A DNA stretch of 64,000 bases, from positions 744,001 through 808,000 of the forward strand of contig NZ_CP050975.2 of the NCBI RefSeq assembly GCF_012273515.2, in the 5' to 3' direction. A program made the translations under genes and the position numbers. This DNA is from Streptomyces sp. RPA4-2 (GTDB lineage Bacteria; Actinomycetota; Actinomycetes; Streptomycetales; Streptomycetaceae). Shown piece after piece: positions 51,155-59,963 of the stretch. The notes under the pieces were generated by a model, which was given only the letters and a program-made list of their open reading frames with translations, ran no database searches and was not told where the DNA came from. The stretch's first letter is position 1. Each line of letters begins with the position of its first letter.

Positions 51155-53143
51155 TCACTGTTGCTGCGGCCTGGCGTCCCGCCGCTCGACTCGGAGCTCT
51201 TCCGTGTCCCGTTCGCAAGGGCCGGCGGGAGCGGCCGGTTCGGACGCCACGACGACCACCTGGTCCTCGGCGCTCCACTCGCGCCGCTCCCCCTTGTGGG
51301 GATTGAGCCGGACCCCGAGGTCCGGGAGCGTGGCGCGCCGGTCGTGACGGCGGTATCCGATGGCGCACTCACCGCGGTCGCGCGCCGCGGCCACCACGGT
51401 GGCGAAGCTCGCCTCGCTGCCCGGACGGACGTAGTACACGGCAGGCCGCAGGCAGATGGTGCTGCCGTCGGCGGAGAACAACTCGTCGAAGACGGCCGCG
51501 AGGTGCCGGTTCTGCGCGATCTGTGCCATGAGCAGTCCGGTGAGCTCGCCACTGACGATGACGTCGGAGCCGGGGTTGAGGGGTGCCAGCGGCCGGTTGC
51601 GGTCGTCGATGAGTTCGGTGACCACGCGCATCTCCCGTCCCGTCCGGTCCTCCAGCAGCCGCACGGCCAGCAGGGTGACCAGAGTCCGGTCGTCGGGCCG
51701 GTCGGGACCGTCGCCCGGATCGGGTCCGAGGACGACCATCCCGTCGTACGGGGCGAGGTCGAGCCCGAGAAGCGTCTCGGGGCGCGACAGATCGGCGGAC
51801 TGGAACCGTACGGTCAGCCGGGCGGCGGCCGCGGTCTCCGGTTCCCGCGCCGGTCCCGGCACGGCCCGGTCCGTGACCACGTGCAGCACCGAACCCGGGT
51901 GGGCCGTGCGCCGCAACTGGTCCACGATGAGAGGCGCCCGCCGGTTCCAGCCGAGCAGCAACAAGTGGGCGGCGGCGTCCGGGGGTGGCGGGTCGGTGAC
52001 GATCACCGCCTGGTCGACGAGGCGCCCGCAGTCCTCCGGCCGCGTCGTGTCGTCGTCACCGGTGAGGACGATCAGGAGGCTGCCCGGCGCGACGACGGTG
52101 TCGGCGGGCGGATTCAGCAGCGTACGTCCCTCCGGGGTGAGCAGCCCGACCAGGCAGGAGGTGGCGTGGCCGAGCAGGACCGTGCCGAAGGGGCTCCCGT
52201 GGAACGCGGAGCTGTCGGCGAGGTGGAACTCGTCGCCCGCGAAGTCCAGCAGGTCACGCAGGACCACGGAGAGGCCGGGGCGGCCGACGCACTGCGCGAT
52301 CAGCCTCGCCGTGACCGTGTCGGTCTCCAGGACCGTGCCCCGCGCACCGGCGGCCAGCCGGGCCGGCGCGCGGTAGCGGTCGTCCCGCACGGCGGCCAGC
52401 ACCGGTGGCCCGTCCGTCCCCTCGCCCAGGACCGCTCGCAATGCCAGCAGGACGCGCAGGACCTCGGCGTCGGCCGTGGGCTCCCCGGACGGCAGCACCA
52501 GCACGGTGCTCGCCGTGCGCGGGCTGACCAGCGCGAGTACGTCGGGGTCGCTGGCCGGGCCGCTGCGGCAGATGATCCGGGCGCGGCCCGGCGGACCGGT
52601 CTGGAGGGCCAGCGCCCGCTCCATCTCGGTCTTGTCCCGGTCGGCGAGCAGGACGATGGCCCGCGGCCGGTGCGCGGCCTGGGCGGCGATCAGTTCGCCG
52701 ACCACCGTGGCCACTTGGTCCGACCAGCCGAGTACGACGGCATGGCCCTCCTCGATCACCGTCGATCTGCCGCGGCTCAACTCCGCCAGCCGGTCGGCGA
52801 GGCCCGTGGTGATGACCCCGACAAGAGTCGACACGCACAGCAGGGCGACCAGCCCGAGCAGGGCCGAGAGCAGCATGCGCAACGGGGTGCCCGTCACCGC
52901 GCCGAGGCGCAGCGTCTCCGCGCTGGTCCGCCACACCGCGGTCAGCCGCCCCGGCAGCGAGCGCGGGGAACCGGGGTCCGTCCACACCAGCAGCGCGCTG
53001 ACCGGGACCACGACGGCCAGGCAAGTGATCACCAGCCAGCCCATCAGGGTGCCCGTACTGCGGGCCAGCGTACGGTCGAAGCGGTAACGCGCCCGGTCCG
53101 GTAACGAAACCGGCCGCGGCTCCTCCAGCCGTTCCAATCCCAC
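51155..53143 (-). CDS. CASTOR/POLLUX/SYM8-like ion channel with RCK-type domains
   Basis: 662 residues. Two or three N-terminal transmembrane helices (~32-115), then STVIEEGHAVVLGWSDQVATVVGELI, a Rossmann-like RCK domain, and a second one starting AAHLLLLGWNRRAPLIVDQL. GHAVVLGWS and LGWNRRAP are hallmarks of the CASTOR/POLLUX family, which in plants forms nuclear calcium-permeable channels; bacterial members are poorly characterised. GTG 53143 start. Codon 14 is TTA (53102-53104). Stand-alone gene. Confidence 0.88.
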   Translation of the reverse strand: MGLERLEEPRPVSLPDRARYRFDRTLARSTGTLMGWLVITCLAVVVPVSALLVWTDPGSPRSLPGRLTAVWRTSAETLRLGAVTGTPLRMLLSALLGLVALLCVSTLVGVITTGLADRLAELSRGRSTVIEEGHAVVLGWSDQVATVVGELIAAQAAHRPRAIVLLADRDKTEMERALALQTGPPGRARIICRSGPASDPDVLALVSPRTASTVLVLPSGEPTADAEVLRVLLALRAVLGEGTDGPPVLAAVRDDRYRAPARLAAGARGTVLETDTVTARLIAQCVGRPGLSVVLRDLLDFAGDEFHLADSSAFHGSPFGTVLLGHATSCLVGLLTPEGRTLLNPPADTVVAPGSLLIVLTGDDDTTRPEDCGRLVDQAVIVTDPPPPDAAAHLLLLGWNRRAPLIVDQLRRTAHPGSVLHVVTDRAVPGPAREPETAAAARLTVRFQSADLSRPETLLGLDLAPYDGMVVLGPDPGDGPDRPDDRTLVTLLAVRLLEDRTGREMRVVTELIDDRNRPLAPLNPGSDVIVSGELTGLLMAQIAQNRHLAAVFDELFSADGSTICLRPAVYYVRPGSEASFATVVAAARDRGECAIGYRRHDRRATLPDLGVRLNPHKGERREWSAEDQVVVVASEPAAPAGPCERDTEELRVERRDARPQQQ

Positions 53144-53440
53144 CCCACCCCTAGTCCTCGCACCGCGTCACCGCGGCGACGGCCCGTGCCGGACGGATGT
53201 CCGCCGTGCCGCCGCCTCACAGTGCGGTCTCCGGCACCGGGACACGCGGGAATCGGGAGCCGATTCATTCTTTCGGGCAGACGCCGTGACGAGGGGACGG
53301 GCGCCGTGGCGAGGAGACGGGCGGTGGGCGAGCGGCTCGGAGTGCGCCGTCCACCCGTTGTCCGTCCCGATCCGCCTCCGGTCGTGACCCCCGTCCGGGT
53401 CGGGTGAAGACCGTCCAGCGAGGTGGGGACGGGGCGCGGA
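53144..53440. other. Intergenic region, nothing recognised
   Basis: About 300 bases between two minus-strand genes, with short Arg-rich frames only. Confidence 0.5.
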
Positions 53441-54175
53441 TCACGGCCGGTCCGCCGCCGAGGCGACGGATCCGGTCACCGAGGGGTGGGCGTGGGCGGC
53501 CTGCAGGAGGGCCGCGGCCCCGCGGACGGCGGCGGTGTGCGGCGCCGCGACGGTGCGCAGGGGCGTACGCGACCTGCGGGTGAGGCGATAGGTGATCTCC
53601 GGGCGCAGGGCGCCTCCGCCGGCCAGCAGCGCGCCCCTGTCCAGGGCGTCGAGGGTGAGTGACGTACGGTCCTGCCGCAGCATCGTGGTCACCATGGCGG
53701 CCACCGCCTCACTGATGCGGGACGCCGGGACGGTGTCGAGGTCACCGGTGCCCAGAGCGGTGCGGTGCGCGTCGACGACGGCTCCGTCGGCCAGGAGCAC
53801 CACTTCGGTGAGGTGGGCGCCGATGTCCATGACCAGCAGCGGCCGGGACAGGTCGGCGCCCGCGCCCAGCGCGATGGCGCGGGCGCCGGGGACGGTGATC
53901 ACACCGCGCGGCCGCAGCACCTCCACGGCCGTGCGAGCCGCCGCCCGGTAGGCGACGCCGTCCAGGACGGGGGCGGTCACGACGATCAGCGGGCGGGTGC
54001 CGCCGGGAAGCCGGTGGCCGAGCAGACGGTCCAGCATCCGGGCCGCTCCCGCGGTGTCGACGATGGTGCCGCGCCGGATCGGGTACACGACACCGGCTCC
54101 CGGAAAGGTGACCGTAGGGACGTCGAGGACCAGGCCCCGGCCCGCGATCCAGGCGCGCGTGCGGGCGCTGCCCAT
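53441..54175 (-). CDS. mbl: MreB-like (Mbl-type) actin-fold protein, N-terminus irregular
   Basis: 244 residues, versus ~340 for MreB. Actin-fold motifs: PVLDGVAYRAAARTAVEVLRPRGVITVPGARAIALGAG and LLVMDIGAHLTEVVLLADG (phosphate 2), and LLAGGGALRPEI (adenosine). Phosphate-1 should be GIALDMGSARTRAW, but an in-frame TGA stands directly before its GIALD. ATG 54175 therefore starts inside the motif with no good ribosome site. In the next frame, GTG 54215 gives MAPLPEVLR, which would join GIALD perfectly after a 2-base change. Either the protein begins late or there is a frameshift. Streptomyces Mbl is known to be short and to help build the spore wall. Confidence 0.78.
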   Translation of the reverse strand: MGSARTRAWIAGRGLVLDVPTVTFPGAGVVYPIRRGTIVDTAGAARMLDRLLGHRLPGGTRPLIVVTAPVLDGVAYRAAARTAVEVLRPRGVITVPGARAIALGAGADLSRPLLVMDIGAHLTEVVLLADGAVVDAHRTALGTGDLDTVPASRISEAVAAMVTTMLRQDRTSLTLDALDRGALLAGGGALRPEITYRLTRRSRTPLRTVAAPHTAAVRGAAALLQAAHAHPSVTGSVASAADRP

Positions 54176-54264
54176 GTCGAGCGCGATCCCTCAGCACTTC
54201 CGGCAGAGGGGCCACGGCCGGTGCCGGGCGGGACGGGCTCCGACGCGTAGGCGGCGTGCCGTGT

Positions 54265-54639
54265 TCACCGGCCGGCCTCCCTGACCTGCCGGCAGCGGGT
54301 GCAGTGGCGGGCCTGCGGCACGATCGCCAGCCGCTCGCTCTCGATCGGGCGCCGGCACAGCCCGCAGACGCCGTACCCGCCCTCGTCCATGCGGATGAGG
54401 GCGGCGTCGACGTCGGCGAGGACCATGCGGGCGGAGGCGGCGAGTTGGACGCGGACCTCTGCCTGCGAGACGGCCCGCTGTCCGGGCGGCGCGTCCGCGC
54501 GGGCCGTGGCGGCGATCTGCCGCAATTGCTCCTGTCGGAACAGACGCTGTTCGAGCAGGTTGTCGCGGAGTGCCACGAGGTCGAGGTCCTCGGGCGGGAG
54601 ATGTGTGTCGCGGGCGCCGATGATCTGGTTGTTCACCAC
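54265..54639 (-). CDS. DksA/TraR C4 zinc-finger protein (first of two)
   Basis: 124 residues from GTG 54639. Long helical hairpin, then CGLCRRPIESERLAIVPQARHCTRC, the DksA/TraR zinc finger with C-x2-C and C-x2-C. The coiled-coil tip lacks the DxxDxA of E. coli DksA as far as I can see (DVDAALIRMDEGGYG). It may enter the RNA polymerase secondary channel. It sits between mbl and a second dksA-like gene on the same strand. Confidence 0.9.
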   Translation of the reverse strand: MVNNQIIGARDTHLPPEDLDLVALRDNLLEQRLFRQEQLRQIAATARADAPPGQRAVSQAEVRVQLAASARMVLADVDAALIRMDEGGYGVCGLCRRPIESERLAIVPQARHCTRCRQVREAGR

Positions 54640-54691
54640 TTCATCCCTTGGGCAGGCCAGTTGACGGGTGTCGGAGGGGGACGGTCAGCTT

Positions 54692-55018
54692 TCAGCCGGC
54701 CCGGCGCCGGCAGGCGACACAGTGTCCCGTGTACGGGAGGATCTCCAGCCGCTCCGCCGGGACGGACCTGGCGCAGCCCAGGCAGGTTCCGTAGGTGCCG
54801 TCCTCGATACGGACGAAGGCCGCGTCGATCTCTTTGAGCACGCGTTCGATGGAGTACTTCTGCGCGGACGTCAGATGGTCGTCGGCGGCCGGCCCGGTGT
54901 CGGTGAGCGCCCGCAACTGGATCAGCCTGGTCCCCCGGGCGTGCTCGAGACGCCGGCGGGCCTCCTGAGCTGTCGGACGGTCGCGGCGCGGTTCGGTTCG
55001 GGTGACGTCGAGCGACAT
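54692..55018 (-). CDS. DksA/TraR C4 zinc-finger protein (second of two)
   Basis: 108 residues from ATG 55018 (AAAGGA upstream). Helical region RRRLEHARGTRLIQLRAL, linker EIDAAFVRIEDGTYGTC, zinc finger C-x2-C-x17-C-x2-C (CLGCARSV to CVACR). Likely a paralogue of the next gene (54265-54639); together they may tune RNA polymerase under stress. The upstream gap shared with the two-component genes contains repeated GGACCC motifs. Confidence 0.92.
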   Translation of the reverse strand: MSLDVTRTEPRRDRPTAQEARRRLEHARGTRLIQLRALTDTGPAADDHLTSAQKYSIERVLKEIDAAFVRIEDGTYGTCLGCARSVPAERLEILPYTGHCVACRRRAG

Positions 55019-55313
55019 GGTGCGTTCCTTTCGCGGGGCCTGGTGAGCAACGGGCTGCGGCATGCCTCGAGCCTGGCCGTCCGGGCCGCGGAACCCCATA
55101 GGGTCCAGGCTCCATTCGTACGGGGTCGAGGCATCCACGCCGTACGGGCATGGGTGGGCCGGGCCCTGGGAAATGGGCGTTGGACCCCATGGACCCGGCC
55201 GCCCGGGGACACGCAGGCTGGCGGCAGGCCGGTTCGGGATCAGGGGCCGCGCCTCGTCCGGGGTGCGCGATGCCCGCCGTACGGGCCGCGTCACAGAAGG
55301 AGGCTCAACCCCG
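55019..55313. promoter_or_regulatory. Divergent control region with repeated GGA(A)CCCCAT motifs
   Basis: 295 bases between the dksA-like gene (-) and the sensor kinase gene (+). GGAACCCCATAGGGTCC (55090-55106) is a near palindrome, and GGACCCCATGGACCC (55182-55196) repeats its core. They could be sites for the response regulator encoded at 56264. AGAAGGAGG (55296-55304) is the kinase ribosome site. Confidence 0.45.
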
Positions 55314-56267
55314 ATGTCCCTGTTCTGGCGGATCTTCGGGCTCAACGCGGTGGTGCTGGGTACGGCCACCGGGCTGCTGCTCTGGGCTCCGGTGACCGTC
55401 TCCGTACCGGTGGTACTGACGGAGGCCGTCATCCTGGTGGGCGGTCTGGTGGTCATGCTGGTCGCCAACGCCGCGCTGCTGAGCTGGGGCCTGGCGCCAC
55501 TGGTCCGGCTGACCGGACTGATGACCACCGTCGACCTGTTGCGCCCCGGTCAACGGCTGCCCGCGCGGGGTGGCGGTGAGGTCGCCGAGCTGATCCGCGC
55601 GTTCAACGCCATGCTCGACCGGCTCGAACAGGAACGGGCCACGAGCAGCGCCCGCGTCCTGCTCGCCCAGGAGGCCGAGCGGCGCCGTATCGCGCATGAG
55701 CTGCACGACGAGGTGGGTCAGAGCATGACCGCGATCCTGCTGGCCCTCAAGCGCGCCGCGGACGACGCGGACGGGCCGCTGCGCGACGAGCTGCACCAGG
55801 CTCAGGAGATCACCCGGGGAAGCCTGGACGAGGTCCGCCGTCTGGTGCGCCGGCTGCGCCCCGGTGTGCTGGACGATCTCGGTCTCGTCAGTGCCATGAC
55901 CTCGCTCACCCACGACTTCGCCACCCACACCGGGCTGCGCGTACTGCGTCACTTCGACGCCGATCTGCCCGCCCTGGAGCCGGAGACGGAGCTGGTTCTC
56001 TACCGTGTCGCGCAGGAGAGCCTGACCAACGTGGCCCGCCACGCCGACGCCGAACGGGCCGAGGTCAGCCTGCGTCACACGGACGGCGCCGTGGTGCTGG
56101 CCGTCGTCGACGACGGCCGCGGTATCGAGGCCGCCTGCGAGGGTGCCGGGATCCGCGGCATGCGCGAGCGTGCCCTGCTCATCGGGGCCGCCCTCGACAT
56201 CACCCCCGCGGCCCGCACCGGTACCCGGATCCGGCTGACCGCGCCGGTCCCCGGGAGACGGCCGTGA
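55314..56267 (+). CDS. Sensor histidine kinase (NarL-type, HAMP)
   Basis: 317 residues. Two transmembrane helices (~8-26 and ~32-58) with almost no outside loop, HAMP-like segment (~60-105, LVRLTGLMTTVDLLRPGQRLP), HisKA_3 with His131 in AHELHDEVGQSM, HATPase with RVAQESLTNVARHA and DDGRGI. ATG after AGAAGGAGG. GTGA overlap with the response regulator gene. The signal is probably intramembrane or cytosolic. Confidence 0.95.
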   Translation: MSLFWRIFGLNAVVLGTATGLLLWAPVTVSVPVVLTEAVILVGGLVVMLVANAALLSWGLAPLVRLTGLMTTVDLLRPGQRLPARGGGEVAELIRAFNAMLDRLEQERATSSARVLLAQEAERRRIAHELHDEVGQSMTAILLALKRAADDADGPLRDELHQAQEITRGSLDEVRRLVRRLRPGVLDDLGLVSAMTSLTHDFATHTGLRVLRHFDADLPALEPETELVLYRVAQESLTNVARHADAERAEVSLRHTDGAVVLAVVDDGRGIEAACEGAGIRGMRERALLIGAALDITPAARTGTRIRLTAPVPGRRP

Positions 56268-56929
56268 CGATGACCGAACCCACCAGGATCCGTATCCTGC
56301 TCGCCGACGACCACGCGCTGGTACGACGCGGGGTGCGGCTGATCCTCGACCGGGAACCGGACCTGGAAGTGGTCGCCGAGGCCGGGGACGGCGCGGAGGC
56401 GATCGGGATGGCCCGCGCTCACGACATCGACCTCGCCGTCCTGGACATCGCGATGCCCCGTCTGACCGGACTTCAGGCAACCCGCGAACTGGCGTCGCTG
56501 AAGCCGGATCTGCGCGTCCTGATGCTCACGATGCACGACAACGAGCAGTACTTCTTCCAGGCCCTCAAGGCCGGGGCCTGCGGCTACGTGCTGAAATCGG
56601 TCGCGGACCGGGACCTGGTGGCCGCCTGCCGGAGCGCGATGCGCGACGAGCCGTTTCTCTATCCCGGCGCGGTCGCCGCCCTCATCCGCAACTACCTCGA
56701 CCGGGTCCGTCACGGCGAGGAGCTCTCCGACCAGGCTGTGACGCCCCGCGAGGAGGAGGTCCTCAAACTCGTCGCGGAGGGGCACTCGTCCAAGGAGATC
56801 GCCGACCTCCTCTTCATCAGCGTCAAGACCGTCCAGCGGCACCGCGCCAACCTGCTGCACAAGCTCGGTCTGCGCGACCGTCTGGAGCTCACCCGTTACG
56901 CCATCCGGGCCGGCTCCGTCGAACCCTGA
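56264..56929 (+). CDS. Response regulator, NarL/LuxR type
   Basis: 221 residues from GTG 56264. Receiver LLADDHALVRRGVRLIL with Asp61 (LDIAMP) and Lys in YVLKS; LuxR HTH VTPREEEVLKLVAEGHSSKEIADLLFISVKTVQRHRANLL. Partner of the preceding kinase; probable targets are the flanking dksA-like genes and SecDF unit, by position only. Confidence 0.95.
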   Translation: MTMTEPTRIRILLADDHALVRRGVRLILDREPDLEVVAEAGDGAEAIGMARAHDIDLAVLDIAMPRLTGLQATRELASLKPDLRVLMLTMHDNEQYFFQALKAGACGYVLKSVADRDLVAACRSAMRDEPFLYPGAVAALIRNYLDRVRHGEELSDQAVTPREEEVLKLVAEGHSSKEIADLLFISVKTVQRHRANLLHKLGLRDRLELTRYAIRAGSVEP

Positions 56930-56980
56930 CCGGCCTTGGCCGCGCCGCCGGACGCACCCCACACGAAACGAGGACGGTGC

Positions 56981-57613
56981 ATGCTCGACGCTTCGCGCAC
57001 CGCTCGTCGCGTGACCGGTGCCCGGCGCCCCACGGCCCGCGCCGTACTGGTGGCCGTCCTGCTGGCACTGTTCACCACGTTCGCCGTGGACGGTCCACCG
57101 GCGGGGCGGGCCGACCGGGTACGCGGCGGTGCGGCGTCGGCCGGCCTCCACATCCCCATGGCCGCGACCGGGGACCGTCCCGGCACGGACGCGACCGAAC
57201 ACCGTCCCGGCACGGACGCGACCGAACACCGTCCCGGGACGGACGCGACCGAACACCGTCCCGGGACGGACACTGCCGCTCGCACCCTCCGCACGGACGG
57301 GCCCGCCCTCTCTACCGACACCGACATGGCCGGCCCCTCTCACGGCCCGGACGCCGCCGATCACCGTCCCGGCGTCGTCCCGCGCGCCCACGAGGAGTGC
57401 GCCGCCCTCTGCTCCATCCGGGCGGCCGGACGCAACCAGCTCAACGGCGAGTGGCCGACGCCGCCCTCTCACCCCGCCACCACCGCCGACGCCACGGCCG
57501 TCCCCCCGGCCGCCCTCGTACGGACACCGCCCGTTTCCGAACCCGCGCCCCGCTCCCCCGGCCCCGCGGTCCACGACCGTGGGCGGGCACCTCCCGCGTC
57601 CTCCGGCATCTGA
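56981..57613 (+). CDS. Exported or membrane-anchored protein with nine-residue repeats, unknown
   Basis: 210 residues. A hydrophobic helix at ~20-36 (AVLVAVLLALFTTFAV) acts as signal or anchor; the remainder is Pro/Thr/Asp-rich and likely disordered. Residues ~66-98 consist of HRPGTDATE repeated, matching the 27-bp DNA repeats. One CAALC motif near residue 145 could make a disulfide. It lies between the two-component genes and the SecDF gene on the same strand. Function unknown. Confidence 0.6.
   Translation: MLDASRTARRVTGARRPTARAVLVAVLLALFTTFAVDGPPAGRADRVRGGAASAGLHIPMAATGDRPGTDATEHRPGTDATEHRPGTDATEHRPGTDTAARTLRTDGPALSTDTDMAGPSHGPDAADHRPGVVPRAHEECAALCSIRAAGRNQLNGEWPTPPSHPATTADATAVPPAALVRTPPVSEPAPRSPGPAVHDRGRAPPASSGI
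57174..57273. repeat. 27-bp tandem repeat, three full copies and a partial one
   Basis: Units 57174-57200, 57201-57227 and 57228-57254, with a partial copy to 57273, differ by single bases. Each encodes nine residues inside the exported protein, so copy-number change keeps the frame. Confidence 0.92.
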
Positions 57614-57689
57614 CGCCCCGTTCCGTTCCCCGTTCTTTCCGCCGCGACCGCACTGAACACGGTCGCGGTGTGCCCGCCGGAGGCCACCG

Positions 57690-59963
57690 TTGATCCGCTC
57701 CGCCCGGGTGAGGGCACTGCTCGCCCTCGCCGTGATCGCCGTATCGCTGTACGTCGCCCGCACCGTGCCGGTCCGTCTCGGACTCGACCTGCGCGGCGGC
57801 ACCCAGATCGTGCTGGAAACCCGCTCCACGCCGACGACCGAGGCCGGCCGGGAGGCCACCGACCGCACTCTGGAGGTGCTGCGCGGGCGCGTCGACGCCC
57901 TCGGCGTCGCGGAACCCACCCTCGTCCGCTCGGGCAGCGACCGGATCATCGTCGAACTGCCGGGCGTCCGGGATCCCGAAGAGGCGGCCGACGTACTGGG
58001 CCGTACCGCTCAGCTCACCTTCCACCCGGTGCTCGGCACGGCGGACGGACCCGTGGACCGGCGCGAGGACGCCCGGGACCTCGTCCTGCCCGACGAGTCG
58101 GGCCACCCTCTGCGTCTCGCCGAGAACAGTGCCCTGACCGGAAAGGACGTCAAGGGCGCCGCCGCACGCTTCGACCAGGAGACGGGAGCCGGCTGGCATG
58201 TGACCCTGGACATCGACCACGCGGGCCGTGACCGGTGGGCCCGGCTGACCGGAGAGGCCGCCTGCCGGCCCGCGGACGACCCCACACGCCGCGTCGCCAT
58301 CGTCCTCGACGACAGGATCATCTCCGCTCCGCGGATCAACCCGTCGGTGTCCTGCGGGACGGGCATCCCCGGCGGCTCCACGCGGATCACCGGCTCCTTC
58401 GACGACACCGAGGCCCGGGAGCTGGCCCTGCTCATCAACGGCGGCGCCCTGCCGGTACCGGTCGAGACCGTCGAACAGCACACCGTCGGGCCCACCCTGG
58501 GCGCGCGCGCCATCACGGCCAGCGCCAGGGCCGCGGCCATCGGCACCGCCCTGACCTCGCTGTTCATCATCGCCGTCTACCGGCTGATGGGCTTCTTGGC
58601 CGTCGTGGCCCTGCTCTGCCACGCGCTGATCTCCTACGCCGCCCTGGCCGTCGTCGGCGCCACGCTGACCCTGCCCGGCCTGGCCGGCTTCGTGCTGGCG
58701 ATCGGCATGGCCGTGGACGCCAACGTGCTCGTCTTCGAACGCGCCCGCGAGGAGTACACCACCGGGCACCGCCCCAGTACGCGCTCGGCCCTCACCGCCG
58801 GATTCCGCAACGCCTTCAGCGCGATCGCCGACTCCAACGTCACCACACTGATCGCGGCCGCGCTGCTGTTCCTCCTCGCCTCCGGGCCCGTACGCGGATT
58901 CGGTGTCACCCTCGGCCTCGGCGTCGTCGCCTCCATGGTCAGCGCGTTGGTGGTCACGCGCGTGCTCGCCGACCACGCCGCGTCCCGCCCGTGGGTGCGC
59001 CGTCGGCCCGGTCTCACCGGAATCGCGACGCCCGGCCGGGTCCGCGACCGTCTCATGCGCCGCGGTCCGGCCCTGATGCGCCGACCGCGCCGCTGGCTGG
59101 CCGTCTCGGCCGCCGTCCTCGTCCTCGCCTCGTCGGGCATCGCGGTGCGCGGCCTTCAGTTCGGCATCGACTTCACCGGCGGCCGCCTGATGGAATACGC
59201 CACCGGCGTCCCCGTGGACCCGGAACGCGCCCGCGCCGACCTCGCCGCCGCGGGAGTCTCCCGAGCGGTCGTCCAGTCCTCCGGCGACACCGGACTCACG
59301 GTACGCACCGAGGAGTTGACCGACACCGAGGCGGCCACGGTCACACGGACCGTCGGGGCGCTCGGCGGTGGTGCGGACAAGGTCCGCGACGAGCTGATCG
59401 GCCCCAGCCTGGGCGACGAACTGCGCCGCAACGCCCTCATCGCGCTCGCCGTGGCCCTCGGCGCCCAGCTGCTCTACCTCGCGGCCCGCTTCCGCTGGCT
59501 GTTCGGCACCGCGGCGGTCGCGGCGCTCGCCCACGACGTTCTCATCCTCGTCGGCGTCTTCGCCTGGCTGGGCAAGCCCGTCGACGGCGTCTTCCTCGCC
59601 GCCCTTCTCACCGTCGTCGGCTACTCGGTCAACGACTCGGTCGTCGTCTTCGACCGGATCAGGGAGCTGCGCCGGCGCGACGCCGCCAAACCGCTGCCGG
59701 ACCTCGCCGATCACGCGATCCTGCAGACGCTGCCCCGTACCGTCAACACGGGTATGGGCGCGGCGCTCATCCTCACCGCGCTGGCCGTCCTCGGCGGGGA
59801 CTCGCTGACCGACTTCGCACTCGCCCTGCTCATCGGCCTCGCCGTCGGCACGTACTCCTCCGTCTTCACGGCCGTCCCCGTCGCGATCGAACTCCAGGGT
59901 GTGGGCCGTCCCCGGCGTCCCGCACGCCGGGAGCGCGAGGTCGGCCATGAAGGAATCCCCTGA
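57690..59963 (+). CDS. secDF: Fused SecD-SecF protein translocase accessory protein
   Basis: 757 residues from a TTG start with GGAGG seven bases upstream. SecD half: GLDLRGGTQIVLE, the periplasmic P1-like domain, IDHAGRDRWARLT, and helices with FVLAIGMAVDANVLVFER. SecF half: FGIDFTGGRLMEY and VVGYSVNDSVVVFDRIRE. Twelve transmembrane helices expected. SecDF uses the proton gradient to pull proteins out of the Sec channel. Streptomyces normally also has separate housekeeping secD and secF, so this is probably an extra copy serving particular conditions or clients. Confidence 0.95.
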   Translation: MIRSARVRALLALAVIAVSLYVARTVPVRLGLDLRGGTQIVLETRSTPTTEAGREATDRTLEVLRGRVDALGVAEPTLVRSGSDRIIVELPGVRDPEEAADVLGRTAQLTFHPVLGTADGPVDRREDARDLVLPDESGHPLRLAENSALTGKDVKGAAARFDQETGAGWHVTLDIDHAGRDRWARLTGEAACRPADDPTRRVAIVLDDRIISAPRINPSVSCGTGIPGGSTRITGSFDDTEARELALLINGGALPVPVETVEQHTVGPTLGARAITASARAAAIGTALTSLFIIAVYRLMGFLAVVALLCHALISYAALAVVGATLTLPGLAGFVLAIGMAVDANVLVFERAREEYTTGHRPSTRSALTAGFRNAFSAIADSNVTTLIAAALLFLLASGPVRGFGVTLGLGVVASMVSALVVTRVLADHAASRPWVRRRPGLTGIATPGRVRDRLMRRGPALMRRPRRWLAVSAAVLVLASSGIAVRGLQFGIDFTGGRLMEYATGVPVDPERARADLAAAGVSRAVVQSSGDTGLTVRTEELTDTEAATVTRTVGALGGGADKVRDELIGPSLGDELRRNALIALAVALGAQLLYLAARFRWLFGTAAVAALAHDVLILVGVFAWLGKPVDGVFLAALLTVVGYSVNDSVVVFDRIRELRRRDAAKPLPDLADHAILQTLPRTVNTGMGAALILTALAVLGGDSLTDFALALLIGLAVGTYSSVFTAVPVAIELQGVGRPRRPARREREVGHEGIP

